The translations under genes and the position numbers were made by a program. DNA of 64,000 nt from Bradyrhizobium quebecense (GTDB taxonomy: Bacteria; Pseudomonadota; Alphaproteobacteria; Rhizobiales; Xanthobacteraceae): assembly GCF_013373795.3 (NCBI RefSeq), contig NZ_CP088022.1, forward strand, positions 6,882,001-6,946,000. Direction: 5' to 3'. Below, in pieces: positions 7,535 through 17,501 of the stretch (its first letter is position 1; each line of letters starts with the position of its first letter). The notes under the pieces are model-generated. The model saw nothing but the letters and a program-made list of their open reading frames with translations. It was not told where the DNA came from and ran no database searches.

Positions 7535-8673
7535 ACCGGGCGGTCAGGCTCTCTCCGTCCGATCTCAAGGAAGCGCTTGGGCGCGAGGCGCGCGCGCTCG
7601 GCTTCGATGCCATCGGCTTTACCGATCCGGATGCGACGCGCGCGGCCGGACAATATTTTTTTGAATTCCTCGGCTCCGGCGGCCATGGCGAGATGGACTG
7701 GCTCGCGGCCAATCCGGAGCGGCGCACGGACCCACGCGTGCTGTGGGGTGCCGTGCGCTCGATCATCATGCTCGGCGTCAATTACGGGCCCGACGACGAT
7801 CCGCTCAACATTCTCGCGCGCCGATCGCATGGCGCGATCTCGGTCTATGCGCAGGGCGACGACTATCACGACGTGATCAAAAAGCGGCTGAAGATTCTGG
7901 CGCGCTGGCTCGCCGCGATGACGGGCGACGAGGTGAAGGTGTTCGTCGACACCGCCGCTGTGATGGAGAAGCCGCTGGCGCAAGCCGCGGGCATCGGCTG
8001 GCAGGGCAAGCACACCAATCTGGTGTCGCGCGACTTCGGCTCGTGGCTGTTTCTCGGCGCGATCTATTCCGCCACCGAGCTGCCGCGCGATGAGGACGAA
8101 GCCGATCATTGCGGCAGCTGCCGCGCCTGCCAGGACATCTGCCCGACCGCGGCGTTTCCCGCCCCCTACAAGCTCGATGCGCGGCGCTGCATCTCGTATC
8201 TGACGATCGAGAACAAGGGTCCGATCCCGCACGAATTCCGCAAGGCCATCGGCAACCGCATCTATGGCTGCGACGACTGCCTCGCGGTGTGTCCGTGGAA
8301 CAAGTTCGCTATGGCGGGACGCGAGCAGAAGCTTGCGGCGCGCGACGCGTTGCGCGCGCCCGCGCTCGCCGATCTCGCACGCCTCGACGATGCCGCGTTT
8401 CGCGCGCTTTTCACGAAATCGCCGGTCAAGCGCATCGGCCGCGACCGCTTCATCCGCAATGTGCTGATCGCGATCGGCAATTCCGGCGATGCAAGCCTCG
8501 CCGGTGAGGCGCAGCGTTTGCTCGACGATGCAAGCCCGCTGGTGCGCGGCGCAGCGGTGTGGGCGCTGTCGCAACTGATCGCCCGCGATGCGTTCGCGGC
8601 GCTGGCGTCACGGGCCGGTGGCGAGCCTGATATCAGCGTGCAGCAGGAGTGGCGCGCGGCAGCCGCCTCTTGA
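7531..8673 (+). CDS. queG: epoxyqueuosine reductase
   Basis: A 380-residue iron-sulfur and cobalamin enzyme that carries out the last step of queuosine synthesis, reducing epoxyqueuosine in tRNA (position 34 of GUN anticodons). Two ferredoxin-like clusters are plain: [13 protein letters not shown] and [10 protein letters not shown]. The N-terminal DUF1730 region and the C-terminal HEAT-like helices are both present, and length is typical. No ATG, GTG or TTG occurs in frame between the end of GST and the conserved region. The best start is a CTG that overlaps the GST stop as CTGA, which would be translationally coupled. Initiation may also occur further upstream inside the GST gene; the protein identity is not in doubt. 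Confidence 0.92.
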   Translation: MNRAVRLSPSDLKEALGREARALGFDAIGFTDPDATRAAGQYFFEFLGSGGHGEMDWLAANPERRTDPRVLWGAVRSIIMLGVNYGPDDDPLNILARRSHGAISVYAQGDDYHDVIKKRLKILARWLAAMTGDEVKVFVDTAAVMEKPLAQAAGIGWQGKHTNLVSRDFGSWLFLGAIYSATELPRDEDEADHCGSCRACQDICPTAAFPAPYKLDARRCISYLTIENKGPIPHEFRKAIGNRIYGCDDCLAVCPWNKFAMAGREQKLAARDALRAPALADLARLDDAAFRALFTKSPVKRIGRDRFIRNVLIAIGNSGDASLAGEAQRLLDDASPLVRGAAVWALSQLIARDAFAALASRAGGEPDISVQQEWRAAAAS

Positions 8674-8707
8674 TTTCATCGCGCCGTTCCCGTCATGGTC
8701 GACAACC

Positions 8708-9505
8708 ATGACAAACCCGCCCTTCTTCACCAGACATGGCGACGGCTTCATGCCGACGTCAGTTGCGAACGGACCGTGGAGCCCGGAATCGATGCACGGC
8801 CGCGTCGTGATCGGCCTGCTCGGCTTCGTCATCGAGGAGCGCCACGGCTCCGACGATTTCGTCCCGGCACGGCTCACGGTCGACATGTTCCGGCTGCCCA
8901 ACATCACGACGCCGGTCGAGGTGACGACGAAGCTCGTGCGCGATGGGCTCCGCATCAAGGTGATCGAGGCCGAGTTCGTCTCCGGCGGCACCAGCATGGC
9001 GCGCGCCTCCTGCCAATTGTTGCGCAGGACGGAAAATGCACCCGGCAATGTGTGGTCGCCGCCCAACTGGCAGGTGCCGGCGCCCGCGGAGATCCCGAAG
9101 CCGACCGATCCGAGGCTCGGCATGAATGGCAAGTGGGAGACGCGGCCGATCATCGGCCACATGGGCTCGCTCGGCGAGCGCAGGCTCTGGATGAGCGAAG
9201 TCCGCGAGCTCGTCGCGGGCGTGAAGATGACGCCGTTCGTCCATGTCGCAACCGGCGCGGATTTCGCCAGCCCCTTCGCCAATGCCGGCGACCAGGGCCT
9301 CGGCTACATCAACAGCGACGTCACGATCTATCTGCACCGTTTGCCGGTGAGCAACTGGATCGGCTTCGAGGTCGTCAACCATCACGCCACCGACGGCGTA
9401 GCGATCGGCGAATGCTGGCTCTATGACGAGAAGGGCGCGATCGGCACGTCCACCGTGGCGGCGCTCGCCCAGCGCAAGCCGATGAGCAATCCGCCGCCGC
9501 CGTAG
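8708..9505 (+). CDS. acyl-CoA thioesterase-like (hotdog fold) protein
   Basis: A 265-residue protein resembling the double-hotdog thioesterase family (4HBT_3 type) seen in acyl-CoA thioesterases. Typical stretches are ARLTVDMFRLP in the first half and YINSDVTIYLHRLP in the second, the latter followed by WIGFEVVNHHATDGVAIG, which carries the substrate-site residues of such folds. It would hydrolyse acyl-CoA esters, but chain length is unknown. The ATG used gives MTNPPFFTRHGDG; ribosome-site support is weak. It follows queG by 34 bases on the same strand and may be read from the same promoter, although there is no functional tie. A palindromic repeat lies just after it. Confidence 0.75.
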   Translation: MTNPPFFTRHGDGFMPTSVANGPWSPESMHGRVVIGLLGFVIEERHGSDDFVPARLTVDMFRLPNITTPVEVTTKLVRDGLRIKVIEAEFVSGGTSMARASCQLLRRTENAPGNVWSPPNWQVPAPAEIPKPTDPRLGMNGKWETRPIIGHMGSLGERRLWMSEVRELVAGVKMTPFVHVATGADFASPFANAGDQGLGYINSDVTIYLHRLPVSNWIGFEVVNHHATDGVAIGECWLYDEKGAIGTSTVAALAQRKPMSNPPPP

Positions 9506-9517
9506 GCTCTCTACCTT

Positions 9518-9601
9518 CGTCATTGCGAGCGAAGCGAAGCAATCCATGGCTCCGCTTGCTGAGGCATGGATTGCTTCGTCGCTTCGCTCCTCGCAATGAC
9601 G
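9518..9601. repeat. intergenic palindromic repeat
   Basis: Two inverted arms (CGTCATTGCGAGCGAAGCGA ... and its complement ending CGCAATGACG) surround a short loop beginning CATGGCTCCGC. This is one of the dispersed intergenic palindromes of this group. It separates two convergent genes and may act as a bidirectional terminator. Confidence 0.85.
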
Positions 9602-9606
9602 GCGAA

Positions 9607-10077
9607 CTACTCTGCCAAATGCCGCTTCATCTCCGGCCGGGCCCTCAGCGCGGCGCCCTGCTTGCCGACGATCCTGGCGATCCGCTCCGGCGCGAAGTTC
9701 AGATCGACGAAGGCCGGCGCGGTGTTGGCGACCTCGTGGTACTCCGTGATCTTGCCGTCGCGCAGCCGCATGATCGCGACGCCCTCGAACATCGCACGCG
9801 CTCCCTTGGCTTCCGGCAACGTCGAGCGGTAGCTGAACGTGTAGCGCGCGTAGAGCGTCGCGCCGTCGGAGACGGGATCGTGCATCACCCAGCGGAAATC
9901 GGTCGCGGTCCGGTAGAACCAGTCGTCGATCATCTCGGCGATTCTGGCGCGCCCTTCGAACGCGCCGTAGAACACGTCGTGGTAGACGCCGTCCTCGGTG
10001 AAGAGGCTTGCGAAGGCCTTGCCGTCGCGCTGTTCGACCGCGTCGCAGAACGCGCGCAGCATCGTTGTCGTATCCAT
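9607..10077 (-). CDS. NTF2-like (SnoaL-type) protein
   Basis: A 156-residue single-domain protein of the nuclear transport factor 2-like fold. Recognisable features are the N-terminal helix with [26 protein letters not shown] and the strand-rich end [20 protein letters not shown]. Such proteins are small-molecule binding pockets or isomerase-like enzymes; a function cannot be read from sequence. AGGGAG lies seven bases before the chosen ATG. It follows the alpha/beta hydrolase gene by 23 bases, so the two form an operon and may act on the same compound. Confidence 0.75.
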   Translation of the reverse strand: MDTTTMLRAFCDAVEQRDGKAFASLFTEDGVYHDVFYGAFEGRARIAEMIDDWFYRTATDFRWVMHDPVSDGATLYARYTFSYRSTLPEAKGARAMFEGVAIMRLRDGKITEYHEVANTAPAFVDLNFAPERIARIVGKQGAALRARPEMKRHLAE

Positions 10078-10100
10078 CGGCTTCTCCCTGTGCAGGGAGC

Positions 10101-10895
10101 TTAGCCGATCTCCGCCACCGCGGCGATGATCCGCGCGATGTCCTGCGAACGCGACAGGCGGTGATCGCCGTCCTGGATCATGGTCAGCACCACGTCCTCG
10201 GCCGGCAGCCGGTGCACCAGCGCGAACGCATGCTTCCACGGCACGTCGGGATCCTGCGCGCCCTGCAGAATGCGTACCGGACAGCCGACGTCGATCTTGC
10301 TGCCGAGCAAGAGGTGGTTGCGGCCCTCCTCGATCAGATTGCGGGTGATCGGATAGGGCGAGCCGTCGCCATATTCGGATGGCCTGAGCCAGACGCCCTT
10401 GGCCTCGATCTCGGCGCGGATCTCCGGCGAGAAGCCCTTCCACATCAATTCCTCGGTGAAGTCGGGCGCCGGTGCGATCAGCACCAGACCGGCGAGTTGC
10501 GCCTTCGCGTTCCCGCGACGCATGATCTCGCGCGCCAGCAGCAGCGCCATCCAGCCGCCCATCGAGGACCCGATCACGACCTGCGGCCCGCGGCAGAACT
10601 GCGAGAACACCGCGACGCTCTCCTCGAGCCAGCGGCCGATCGTGCCGTCGGCGAACTCGCCACCGGATTCGCCATGGCCGGAATAGTCGAACCTGACGCA
10701 GCTGCGGCCATGCTCGGCGGCCCATGCATCGAGCGCGATCGCCTTGGTGCCAGTCATGTCGGACTTGAAGCCGCCGAGCCAGACCAGGCCGGGATTGCTG
10801 CCAGCCCGGGCGCGCGCCGCGATCCGGCGTGCCGAACTGCCCTCGCCGACCTCGATGAACGCGGGTTCCTGCTCGGATGTGGCGGTTTGGCTCAT
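10101..10895 (-). CDS. alpha/beta hydrolase (ABHD10/palmitoyl-thioesterase-like)
   Basis: A 264-residue serine hydrolase. The nucleophile elbow is GSSMGGW, the acid lies in GAQDPDVPW and the histidine in DGDHRLS. The block [14 protein letters not shown] is typical of alpha/beta hydrolases that resemble mitochondrial ABHD10. It would cleave an ester or thioester; the natural substrate is unknown. First gene of a two-gene operon with the NTF2-like protein. It is divergent from infC, with about 230 bases between, so the promoters of both probably lie there. No signal peptide is seen, so it acts in the cytoplasm. Confidence 0.8.
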   Translation of the reverse strand: MSQTATSEQEPAFIEVGEGSSARRIAARARAGSNPGLVWLGGFKSDMTGTKAIALDAWAAEHGRSCVRFDYSGHGESGGEFADGTIGRWLEESVAVFSQFCRGPQVVIGSSMGGWMALLLAREIMRRGNAKAQLAGLVLIAPAPDFTEELMWKGFSPEIRAEIEAKGVWLRPSEYGDGSPYPITRNLIEEGRNHLLLGSKIDVGCPVRILQGAQDPDVPWKHAFALVHRLPAEDVVLTMIQDGDHRLSRSQDIARIIAAVAEIG

Positions 10896-11123
10896 GGTTT
10901 GGTCACTCGCGTGTCAGATGTCCGCTTTTCAATCGTCGCGCGGCAGCGGTCAACGGCAGCAGGCCCGCCTTGCAGAGCAGGCGCGCCCGCTATATGTGCC
11001 GGGCGTGGCCAAAATGCCTCGCAATTGACGGTTTTGCCGCGTAAAAGAGCAAGTTCGCTTGCCCGTCGCAGCGTCTTGCTTCAAAATATCCGCCTTCCCT
11101 TTCACAACTTTGGAGAGTTACCC

Positions 11124-11663
<540 letters not shown>

Positions 11664-11695
11664 TTCGAGTTTGTCGCTTTGCTGAAAATGGAGCA

Positions 11696-11718
11696 GCCCG
11701 TCAGACCCTCTGGCGGGC
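11696..11718 (+). terminator. hairpin after infC
   Basis: GCCCGTCAGA and TCTGGCGGGC pair over ten bases with a CCC loop (one G:U), followed by CGTTTCGTG. It is stable but the U run is poor, so it may be a partial terminator or attenuator between infC and rpmI rather than a full stop. Confidence 0.6.
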
Positions 11719-11969
11719 CGTTTCGTGTCTGGGGGGCTTCATCCGGGCTACGGTTCCGTAGTTTAGCTACCTGAAACGTTGCAAAACCGCCGATCCTCTG
11801 TCATAAGCCGGGCCTTCGCCGCCCGGCTGATCAAGGGCTGCCGTGGCGACGTTCAGTGCAGGTTCTTTCAATTCGGAAAAAACCATAGCACTTTCAACGC
11901 TCTAACGAGCATTTTAGCCGGCCGAACGCCTCTTTGGGCGATATTCGTGTTGGGCGACAGGAGAGCTAA

Positions 11970-12170
11970 ATGCCCAAGTTGAAGACCAAGTCGGGCGCTA
12001 AAAAGCGCTTCAAGGTGACTGCCACTGGCAAAGTCATGCACGCCCAGCGCGGCAAGCGCCACGGCATGATCAAGCGGACGAAGAAGCAGATCCGTCAGCT
12101 CCGCGGCACCCGCGTGCTGTTCAAGACCGACGGCGACAACGTCAAGAAGTACTTCTTGCCGAACGCCTGA
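11970..12170 (+). CDS. rpmI: 50S ribosomal protein L35
   Basis: A 66-residue, very basic ribosomal protein, the normal length for L35. The opening [20 protein letters not shown] is characteristic, and the end [15 protein letters not shown] agrees with the family. ACAGGAGAG lies just before the ATG. It is transcribed with rplT, 77 bases downstream. About 250 bases separate it from the infC hairpin. That leader contains a CGGGC/GCCCG hairpin near 11810 and may hold a promoter or the site where L20 represses its own mRNA, as known in other bacteria, but I could not identify the L20 target structure. Confidence 0.97.
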   Translation: MPKLKTKSGAKKRFKVTATGKVMHAQRGKRHGMIKRTKKQIRQLRGTRVLFKTDGDNVKKYFLPNA

Positions 12171-12247
12171 TCGCGCTCCTCCGCTTGAACCCGGCCGCCT
12201 GAAGCGCGGCGCCCCGTCACTTCTTCTAGATCTCAAGGATATCAGTC

Positions 12248-12607
12248 ATGTCTCGCGTCAAACGCGGTGTGACCTCTCACGCCAAGCACAAGAAAGTCTT
12301 CAAGGCCGCCAAGGGCTATTACGGCCGCCGCAAGAACACCATCCGCACTGCCAAGCAGGCCGTCGAAAAGGCCGGCCAGTACGCCTTCCGCGACCGCAAG
12401 CGCAAGAAGCGCACCTTCCGCGCGCTCTGGATCCAGCGCATCAACGCCGCGGTCCGTCCGTTCGGCATGACCTACAGCGTGTTCATCAACGGCCTCTCCA
12501 AGTCGGGCGTCGTGGTCGACCGCAAGGTGCTGTCGGATCTCGCGATCCACGAGCCGGTTGCGTTCCAGGCGATCGCCGAGAAGGCCAAGGCCGCGCTGGC
12601 TGCCTGA
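12248..12607 (+). CDS. rplT: 50S ribosomal protein L20
   Basis: A 119-residue basic protein that binds 23S rRNA early in 50S assembly and in several bacteria also represses the infC-rpmI-rplT mRNA. The N-terminal extension [17 protein letters not shown] and the globular part with [20 protein letters not shown] are clear family blocks. Length is typical. AAGGA is placed about seven bases before the ATG. A hairpin just after the stop codon ends the operon and overlaps the end of the convergent gene. Confidence 0.97.
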   Translation: MSRVKRGVTSHAKHKKVFKAAKGYYGRRKNTIRTAKQAVEKAGQYAFRDRKRKKRTFRALWIQRINAAVRPFGMTYSVFINGLSKSGVVVDRKVLSDLAIHEPVAFQAIAEKAKAALAA

Positions 12608-12609
12608 TC

Positions 12610-13020
12610 CTAGCGGGCTTTCGGGCCCGCTTTCAGCGCCTTCTGCGAATAGCGCTGGGCGACCTGCGCCCGGCAGAACGCCGTAAACGAGATGTACATG
12701 GTGCCGGATTCATTCCGGTACTTGCGGTCGCAGACCTGCATCTCGTGCTGATACGCCCGCTTCGGCGCGCCCTTGAGGCCGGACCGGAAGTCCGCCTCGC
12801 ATTTCTTCTCGACCACGGCACCGAACTGGACGTCTCCGCTGGCGCCGTATTCGCACGCCTCGAAGATCTTCATCGCGCGGTTGCAGCTCGGCGCCTTCTC
12901 CAGCACCGCGATGATGTCGTCCATCTGGGTCGATTTGGCGGGACATTCCTCGGTCGCGGCATACGCCGTGCCGAGCATGAACAGGACCGCTGGCACGGCC
13001 AGGCAAGATCGCAGCAACAT
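12610..13020 (-). CDS. exported cysteine-containing protein of unknown function
   Basis: A 136-residue protein with a Sec signal peptide (MLLRSCLAVPAVLFMLGTAYA, cleavage probably after AYA). The mature part has five cysteines (ECPAK, SCNRA, ACEYG, KCEAD, VCDRKYR) plus FCRAQ, an arrangement suited to disulfides in the periplasm. I do not recognise the family. The end overlaps the terminator hairpin of rplT, and its stop is only two bases past the rplT stop on the other strand. It is divergent from pheS with about 195 bases between. Probable periplasmic or envelope protein; no function is claimed. Confidence 0.65.
   Translation of the reverse strand: MLLRSCLAVPAVLFMLGTAYAATEECPAKSTQMDDIIAVLEKAPSCNRAMKIFEACEYGASGDVQFGAVVEKKCEADFRSGLKGAPKRAYQHEMQVCDRKYRNESGTMYISFTAFCRAQVAQRYSQKALKAGPKAR
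12612..12634. terminator. bidirectional terminator between rplT and a convergent gene
   Basis: AGCGGG and CCCGCT flank CTTTCGGG, followed on the plus strand by TTTC. The hairpin starts five bases after the rplT stop and lies inside the last codons of the gene on the other strand, so it could serve both transcripts. Confidence 0.55.
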
Positions 13021-13215
13021 CGCGTGGGTCTCCTTGAACTCCCCTTGGGTAGCCCGACCTCCGCGCGGGGTTCAATGCCGCCGGCCACAAGCCCGAAATG
13101 ACCGGCTTTTTGCTTGACGTTACGGCCTTCGGGCGGCGACAACCCAGCCGAATTTTGGCGCATGGTTCGGAAGATGGCTCTTCCCGCCGGATCATGCTCA
13201 GCGCAGGAATTGACC

Positions 13216-14298
13216 GTGTCCGACCTCGCAACGCTCGAAACATCCATCCTCGACCAGATCGCCTCGGCCGCTGACGAGACCGCCCTCGAGGCGGTGCGCG
13301 TCTCGGCGCTCGGCAAGAAGGGCTCGATCTCGGCCCTGCTTGCCACCCTCGGCAAGATGTCGCCAGAGGAGCGCAAGACCGAGGGCGCCAGGATCAACCT
13401 CGCCAAGGACGCGGTGACGCAGGCGCTCGCGGCCAGGCGCGATGTGCTGAAAGCGGCCGCGCTCGATGCACGCCTTGCCGCCGAGACCATCGACGTCACG
13501 CTGCCGCTGCGCGAGACGCCGGCGGAGACCGGCCGCATCCATCCGCTGAGCCAGGTGTGGGACGAGCTCACCACGATCTTCGCCGACATGGGCTTTGCGG
13601 TCGCCGAAGGTCCCGACATCGAGACCGACGACTACAACTTCACCAAGCTGAACTTCCCGATCGGCCATCCGGCCCGCGAGATGCACGACACCTTCTTCTT
13701 CAATCCGAAGGAGGACGGCTCGCGCATGCTGCTGCGGACCCACACCTCGCCGGTGCAGGTGCGCACCATGCTGACCCAGAAGCCGCCGATCCGCGTGATC
13801 TGCCCGGGCCGCACCTATCGCATCGACTCGGACGCGACCCACACGCCGCAATTCCACCAGGTCGAGGGCCTCGTGATCGACAAGGGCTCGCATCTTGGCC
13901 ACCTCAAATGGATCCTGCACGAGTTCTGCAAGGCGTTCTTCGAGGTCGACCACATCAACATGCGGTTCCGGCCGTCGTTCTTCCCGTTCACCGAGCCGTC
14001 GCTCGAGGTCGACATCCAGTGCCGCCGCGACAAGGGCGAGATCCGCTTCGGCGAGGGCGAGGACTGGATGGAGATCCTCGGCTGCGGCATGGTGCATCCG
14101 AACGTGCTGCGCGCCTGCGGCATCGATCCCGACGTCTACCAGGGTTTCGCCTGGGGCATGGGCATCGATCGCATCGCGATGCTGAAATACGGCATCGCCG
14201 ATCTCAGGCAGCTGTTCGAGAACGACATCCGCTGGCTCAACCACTACGGCTTCAAGCCGCTCGACATCCCGACGATCGCGGGAGGATTGAGTACGTGA
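13216..14298 (+). CDS. pheS: phenylalanyl-tRNA synthetase alpha subunit
   Basis: A 360-residue catalytic subunit that charges tRNA-Phe as an alpha2beta2 enzyme with PheT. It has an N-terminal coiled-coil arm, then class II motif 2 ([12 protein letters not shown]) and motif 3 ([17 protein letters not shown]), with [11 protein letters not shown] in between. I chose the GTG at VSDLATLE because AGGA lies seven bases upstream and the resulting length matches the family; an open frame extends 34 codons further but looks like leader. Uniquely, pheT does not follow directly: a palindromic repeat block and a DUF559 gene separate the two. Confidence 0.96.
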   Translation: MSDLATLETSILDQIASAADETALEAVRVSALGKKGSISALLATLGKMSPEERKTEGARINLAKDAVTQALAARRDVLKAAALDARLAAETIDVTLPLRETPAETGRIHPLSQVWDELTTIFADMGFAVAEGPDIETDDYNFTKLNFPIGHPAREMHDTFFFNPKEDGSRMLLRTHTSPVQVRTMLTQKPPIRVICPGRTYRIDSDATHTPQFHQVEGLVIDKGSHLGHLKWILHEFCKAFFEVDHINMRFRPSFFPFTEPSLEVDIQCRRDKGEIRFGEGEDWMEILGCGMVHPNVLRACGIDPDVYQGFAWGMGIDRIAMLKYGIADLRQLFENDIRWLNHYGFKPLDIPTIAGGLST

Positions 14299-14340
14299 GC
14301 TTGGACTTCGTTCCCACCGTGGAGAAAGCCCCAACCCTAA

Positions 14341-14446
14341 CCCTCCCCCGCAAGCGGGGGAGGGAATGGATAGGACTTGTTCAAGTGGATACGAAGACTC
14401 CATCGCCGCGGATGGTCGGACTCCCTCTCCCGCTTGCGGGGGAGGG
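14341..14446. repeat. paired GC-rich hairpin repeats upstream of the DUF559 gene
   Basis: Two hairpins of one family: CCCTCCCCCGC-AA-GCGGGGGAGGG at 14341-14364 and CCCTCTCCCGC-TT-GCGGGGGAGGG at 14423-14446. They are flanked by AACCCTAA and GCTGGGGTGGGGG. A third unit lies at the end of the DUF559 gene, so the cassette is bracketed by copies of this repeat. Related units occur after pheT. Confidence 0.85.
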
Positions 14447-14468
14447 CTGGGGTGGGGGTCTCTCCACA

Positions 14469-14915
14469 ATGGGGCTGCCGATGGTCGATCCCGAGCATCC
14501 GGATTGGAAGGTGTCCGGTACACTCCGGTCCAACGCCCGCGCACTTCGCAAGAACTCGACCGATGTGGAGCGAATGCTCTGGTCGGAACTGCGCGGCAAG
14601 CGTCTGAACGGCGCAACCTTCCGCCGACAGGTGCCGATCGACAACTACATCGCAGATTTCGTCTGCCATGCCGCAAAGCTGGTGATCGAACTCGACGGCG
14701 GCCAGCATTCTTCAGACCAGGGCGAACGCGCCGATGCCGCGCGCTCGGCCGTCATCGAAGCGAGAGGCGTCAAAGTGCTTCGCTTCAGCAATCTCGACGT
14801 CATGACAAACCGAGCAGGCGTCCTTGAAACAATCGCCGCTGCCATTGCGGAGAGAGCCCCCACCCTGACCCTCCCCCGCAAGCGGGAGAGGGGACCGGAG
14901 AAGTCATCGTCATGA
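14469..14915 (+). CDS. DUF559 endonuclease-like protein
   Basis: A 148-residue protein with a DUF559 domain, a PD-(D/E)XK nuclease fold related to very-short-patch-repair endonucleases. Visible features are the helix [19 protein letters not shown], the [14 protein letters not shown] strand with its Asp and [10 protein letters not shown] with the ExD pair, then [10 protein letters not shown]. The last 18 or so residues ([19 protein letters not shown]) are encoded by a GC-rich repeat unit, not by the domain. Its stop overlaps the pheT start as ATGA, so it is cotranscribed and coupled with pheT. A second ATG four codons on is an alternative start. Target and role are unknown; it probably arrived as a mobile cassette. 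Confidence 0.8.
   Translation: MGLPMVDPEHPDWKVSGTLRSNARALRKNSTDVERMLWSELRGKRLNGATFRRQVPIDNYIADFVCHAAKLVIELDGGQHSSDQGERADAARSAVIEARGVKVLRFSNLDVMTNRAGVLETIAAAIAERAPTLTLPRKRERGPEKSSS
14869..14892. repeat. hairpin repeat inside the 3' end of the DUF559 gene
   Basis: CCCTCCCCCGC-AA-GCGGGAGAGGG, the third copy of the repeat that precedes the gene. It is translated as part of the DUF559 protein and lies about 20 bases before the pheT start, where it could also influence pheT translation. Confidence 0.85.
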
Positions 14916-17320
14916 AGTTCACCCTCTCCTGGCTGAAGGAACATCTCGAGACCGACGAGCCGCTCGACAAGCTCGCCGACAAGCTCACCATGATCGGGCT
15001 CGAGGTCGAGAACATCGAGGACAAGGCGAAGGCGCTCGCGCCGTTCACCATCGCGCGCGTGATCTCGGCCGAGCAGCACCCGAATGCCGACCGGCTGCGC
15101 GTCTGCATGGTCGACACCGGCGACGGCGGCGCGCCGGTGCAGGTGGTGTGCGGTGCGCCGAATGCGCGCGCCGGGCTGGTCAGCGTGTTCTCGCCGCCCG
15201 GCACCTACATCCCGGGCAAGGACATCACGCTCGGCGTCGGCACCATCCGCGGCGTCGAGAGCCGCGGCATGTTGTGCTCGGCGGCCGAATTGCAGATCTC
15301 CGAAGACCACGACGGCATCATGGAATTGCCGGCGGACGCGCCGCTCGGCAAGGGCTATGCCGACTGGGCCGGGCTCGGCGATCCCGTCATCGAGATCAAT
15401 TTGACGCCGAACCGGCAGGACTGCACCGGCGTGCACGGCATCGCGCGCGATCTGTCCGCCGCCGACATGGGCAAGTTCAGGGACCCGGGCATCAGGCCGA
15501 TCAAGGGCGAATTCCCCTGCCCGGTTCAGGTGAAGGTGGAAGACGCCGCGCTGTGTCCGGGCTTCGCGCTGCGGCTGGTGCGCGGCGTGAAGAACGGTCC
15601 GTCGCCGGAATGGCTGCAGCAGCGGCTGACCTCGATCGGCCTGCGCCCGATCAACGCGCTGGTCGACATCACCAACTTCATGACCTACGACCGCGCGCGT
15701 CCGCTGCACGTGTTCGACGCCAAGAAGGTTAAGGGCAACCTCACCGTACGCCGCGCGAAAGACGGCGAGACCCTGCTCGCGCTCGACGGCCGCACCTACA
15801 CGCTCGACAGCAATGTCTGCGTGATCGCGGATGAGCACGGCGTCGAGTCGCTCGCCGGCATCATGGGCGGCGAGGCCTCGGGCTGCGACGACAACACCAC
15901 CGATGTGCTGATCGAATCGGCGCTGTGGAACGAGATCAACATCGCGCAGACCGGCCGCAAGCTCGGCATCAATTCGGACGCACGCTACCGCTTCGAGCGC
16001 GGCGTCGATCCGGCCTTCATGGTTCCCGGGCTCGAGCTCGCGACCAAGCTGGTGCTGGAGCTGTGCGGCGGCACGCCGTCCGAGAACGTCGTGGTCGGCA
16101 AGCAGTTCGGCGAGGATCGCATCATCGATTTTCCGCTCAGCGAGGTGAAGCGCCTCGCCGGCATCGAGGTCCCGCTGGTCGAAGTGAAGCTGATCCTGAC
16201 CCGGCTCGGCTTCATGCTGGCCGGCAACGGCCCTGTCGTGAAGATCGCGATCCCGTCCTGGCGCACCGACGTGCAGGGCAAGGCCGACATCGTCGAGGAG
16301 ATCGTGCGCATCGTCGGCGTCGACAAGGTGCCGATGACGCCGTTCGAGCGTGGCGAGGAGCCGCGCAAGCCGGTGCTGACGTCGATGCAGCTGCGCACCC
16401 GCCGCGCCAAGCGCGCGCTCGGCGTCCGCGGCATGGTGGAGGCCGTGACCTGGTCGTTCATCACCAACGACGCGGCAAAACTGTTCGGCGGCGGCCAGAG
16501 CGAGCTGGTGCTTGCCAACCCGATCGCGGCCGATCTCTCCGACATGCGGCCGAGCCTGCTGCCCGGCCTCGTCGCGGCGGCTCAGGCCAACATCAACCGC
16601 GGCTATCCCGATGTCGCGCTGTTCGAGGTCGGCCAGGTGTTCCGCGGCGACAGACCCGAGGACCAGCTCGTGGCTGCCTCCGGCGTACGCCATGGCTACG
16701 CCTCGTCGAAGGGCATCGGGCGGCATTGGACCGGCTCGGCCACGGCGGACGCGATGGATGCCAAGGCCGATGCCTTCGCCCTGCTGGCGGCCGCCGGCGC
16801 GCCGATGCAGGCGCTGCAGATTGTCCCGGGCGGTCCCGCCTGGCTGCATCCGGGGCGCTCCGGCACCATCCAGATCGGCCCGCAGAACGTGCTCGGCACC
16901 TTCGGCGAATTGCATCCGCGTGCGGCCGAGGCGCTCGGCGCCGACGGCCCGATGATCGTGTTCGAGGTGATCCTTGATCGCGTCCGGCAAGGCAAGCAGC
17001 GGGCGACGCGCGCCAAGCCGGTGCTGGAGCTCTCGGCGTTCCAGCCGGTGTCACGCGACTTCGCCTTCATCGTCGATCGCAGCGTCAAGGCGGGCGACAT
17101 TGTCCGCGCGGCGCAGAATGTCGACAAGAAGCTGATCACCGACGTCACCGTGTTCGACGTCTATGAAGGCAAGGGCATCGATCCCGACAAAAAGTCGATC
17201 GCAATCGCGGTGACGATCCAGCCGCGCGAGAAGACGATGACCGACCAGGAGATCGACACGATCGCCGCCAAGGTCGTCGCCGAGGTGACGAAGAAGACCG
17301 GCGGCACGCTGCGGGCGTGA
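14912..17320 (+). CDS. pheT: phenylalanyl-tRNA synthetase beta subunit
   Basis: An 802-residue subunit with the expected order: an N-terminal tRNA-binding/OB domain ([18 protein letters not shown]), B3/B4 editing region ([20 protein letters not shown]), B5 domain ([12 protein letters not shown]), the catalytic-like core, and the C-terminal anticodon-binding ferredoxin fold ([16 protein letters not shown]). The editing domain clears mischarged Tyr-tRNA-Phe. The ATG overlaps the stop of the DUF559 gene, and GGAG lies nearby, so its translation may depend on that gene. Complete and of normal length. Confidence 0.96.
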   Translation: MKFTLSWLKEHLETDEPLDKLADKLTMIGLEVENIEDKAKALAPFTIARVISAEQHPNADRLRVCMVDTGDGGAPVQVVCGAPNARAGLVSVFSPPGTYIPGKDITLGVGTIRGVESRGMLCSAAELQISEDHDGIMELPADAPLGKGYADWAGLGDPVIEINLTPNRQDCTGVHGIARDLSAADMGKFRDPGIRPIKGEFPCPVQVKVEDAALCPGFALRLVRGVKNGPSPEWLQQRLTSIGLRPINALVDITNFMTYDRARPLHVFDAKKVKGNLTVRRAKDGETLLALDGRTYTLDSNVCVIADEHGVESLAGIMGGEASGCDDNTTDVLIESALWNEINIAQTGRKLGINSDARYRFERGVDPAFMVPGLELATKLVLELCGGTPSENVVVGKQFGEDRIIDFPLSEVKRLAGIEVPLVEVKLILTRLGFMLAGNGPVVKIAIPSWRTDVQGKADIVEEIVRIVGVDKVPMTPFERGEEPRKPVLTSMQLRTRRAKRALGVRGMVEAVTWSFITNDAAKLFGGGQSELVLANPIAADLSDMRPSLLPGLVAAAQANINRGYPDVALFEVGQVFRGDRPEDQLVAASGVRHGYASSKGIGRHWTGSATADAMDAKADAFALLAAAGAPMQALQIVPGGPAWLHPGRSGTIQIGPQNVLGTFGELHPRAAEALGADGPMIVFEVILDRVRQGKQRATRAKPVLELSAFQPVSRDFAFIVDRSVKAGDIVRAAQNVDKKLITDVTVFDVYEGKGIDPDKKSIAIAVTIQPREKTMTDQEIDTIAAKVVAEVTKKTGGTLRA

Positions 17321-17346
17321 TGTCGACGCAGACGATGGATTGCTCC

Positions 17347-17487
17347 CTCGCCCCGTTCTTACGGGGAGAGGGTTGGGGTGACGGGCTTTCTCCACGTGTA
17401 CGGTGATAGTTGCTTGCGGAGACTCCCCCTCACCCGAAATTCAAGCTGTGCTTGAATTTCGACCTCTCCCCGCAAGCGGGGCGAGGT
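17347..17487. repeat. compound palindromic repeat after pheT
   Basis: Outer inverted units (CTCGCCCCG...CGGGGAGAGGG and CTCTCCCCGC-AA-GCGGGGCGAGG) belong to the same family as those around the DUF559 gene. Inside is a perfect 11-base dyad, GAAATTCAAGC-TGT-GCTTGAATTTC, at 17436-17460. Probably a transcription terminator region for the pheT transcript. Confidence 0.75.
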
Positions 17488-17501
17488 AAGTGACGCCTCC
17501 C

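Noticed and set aside
10896..11123. Riboswitch or leader RNA before infC
   Set aside because: I could not find a conserved structure or a ribosomal-protein binding motif; only a weak TTGACG near 11036 is seen, without a good -10.
14645..16990. 781-codon open frame antisense to pheT
   Set aside because: It lies wholly opposite pheT, is His/Arg/Asp-rich without domain-like pattern, and arises from GC-rich codon use in the real gene.
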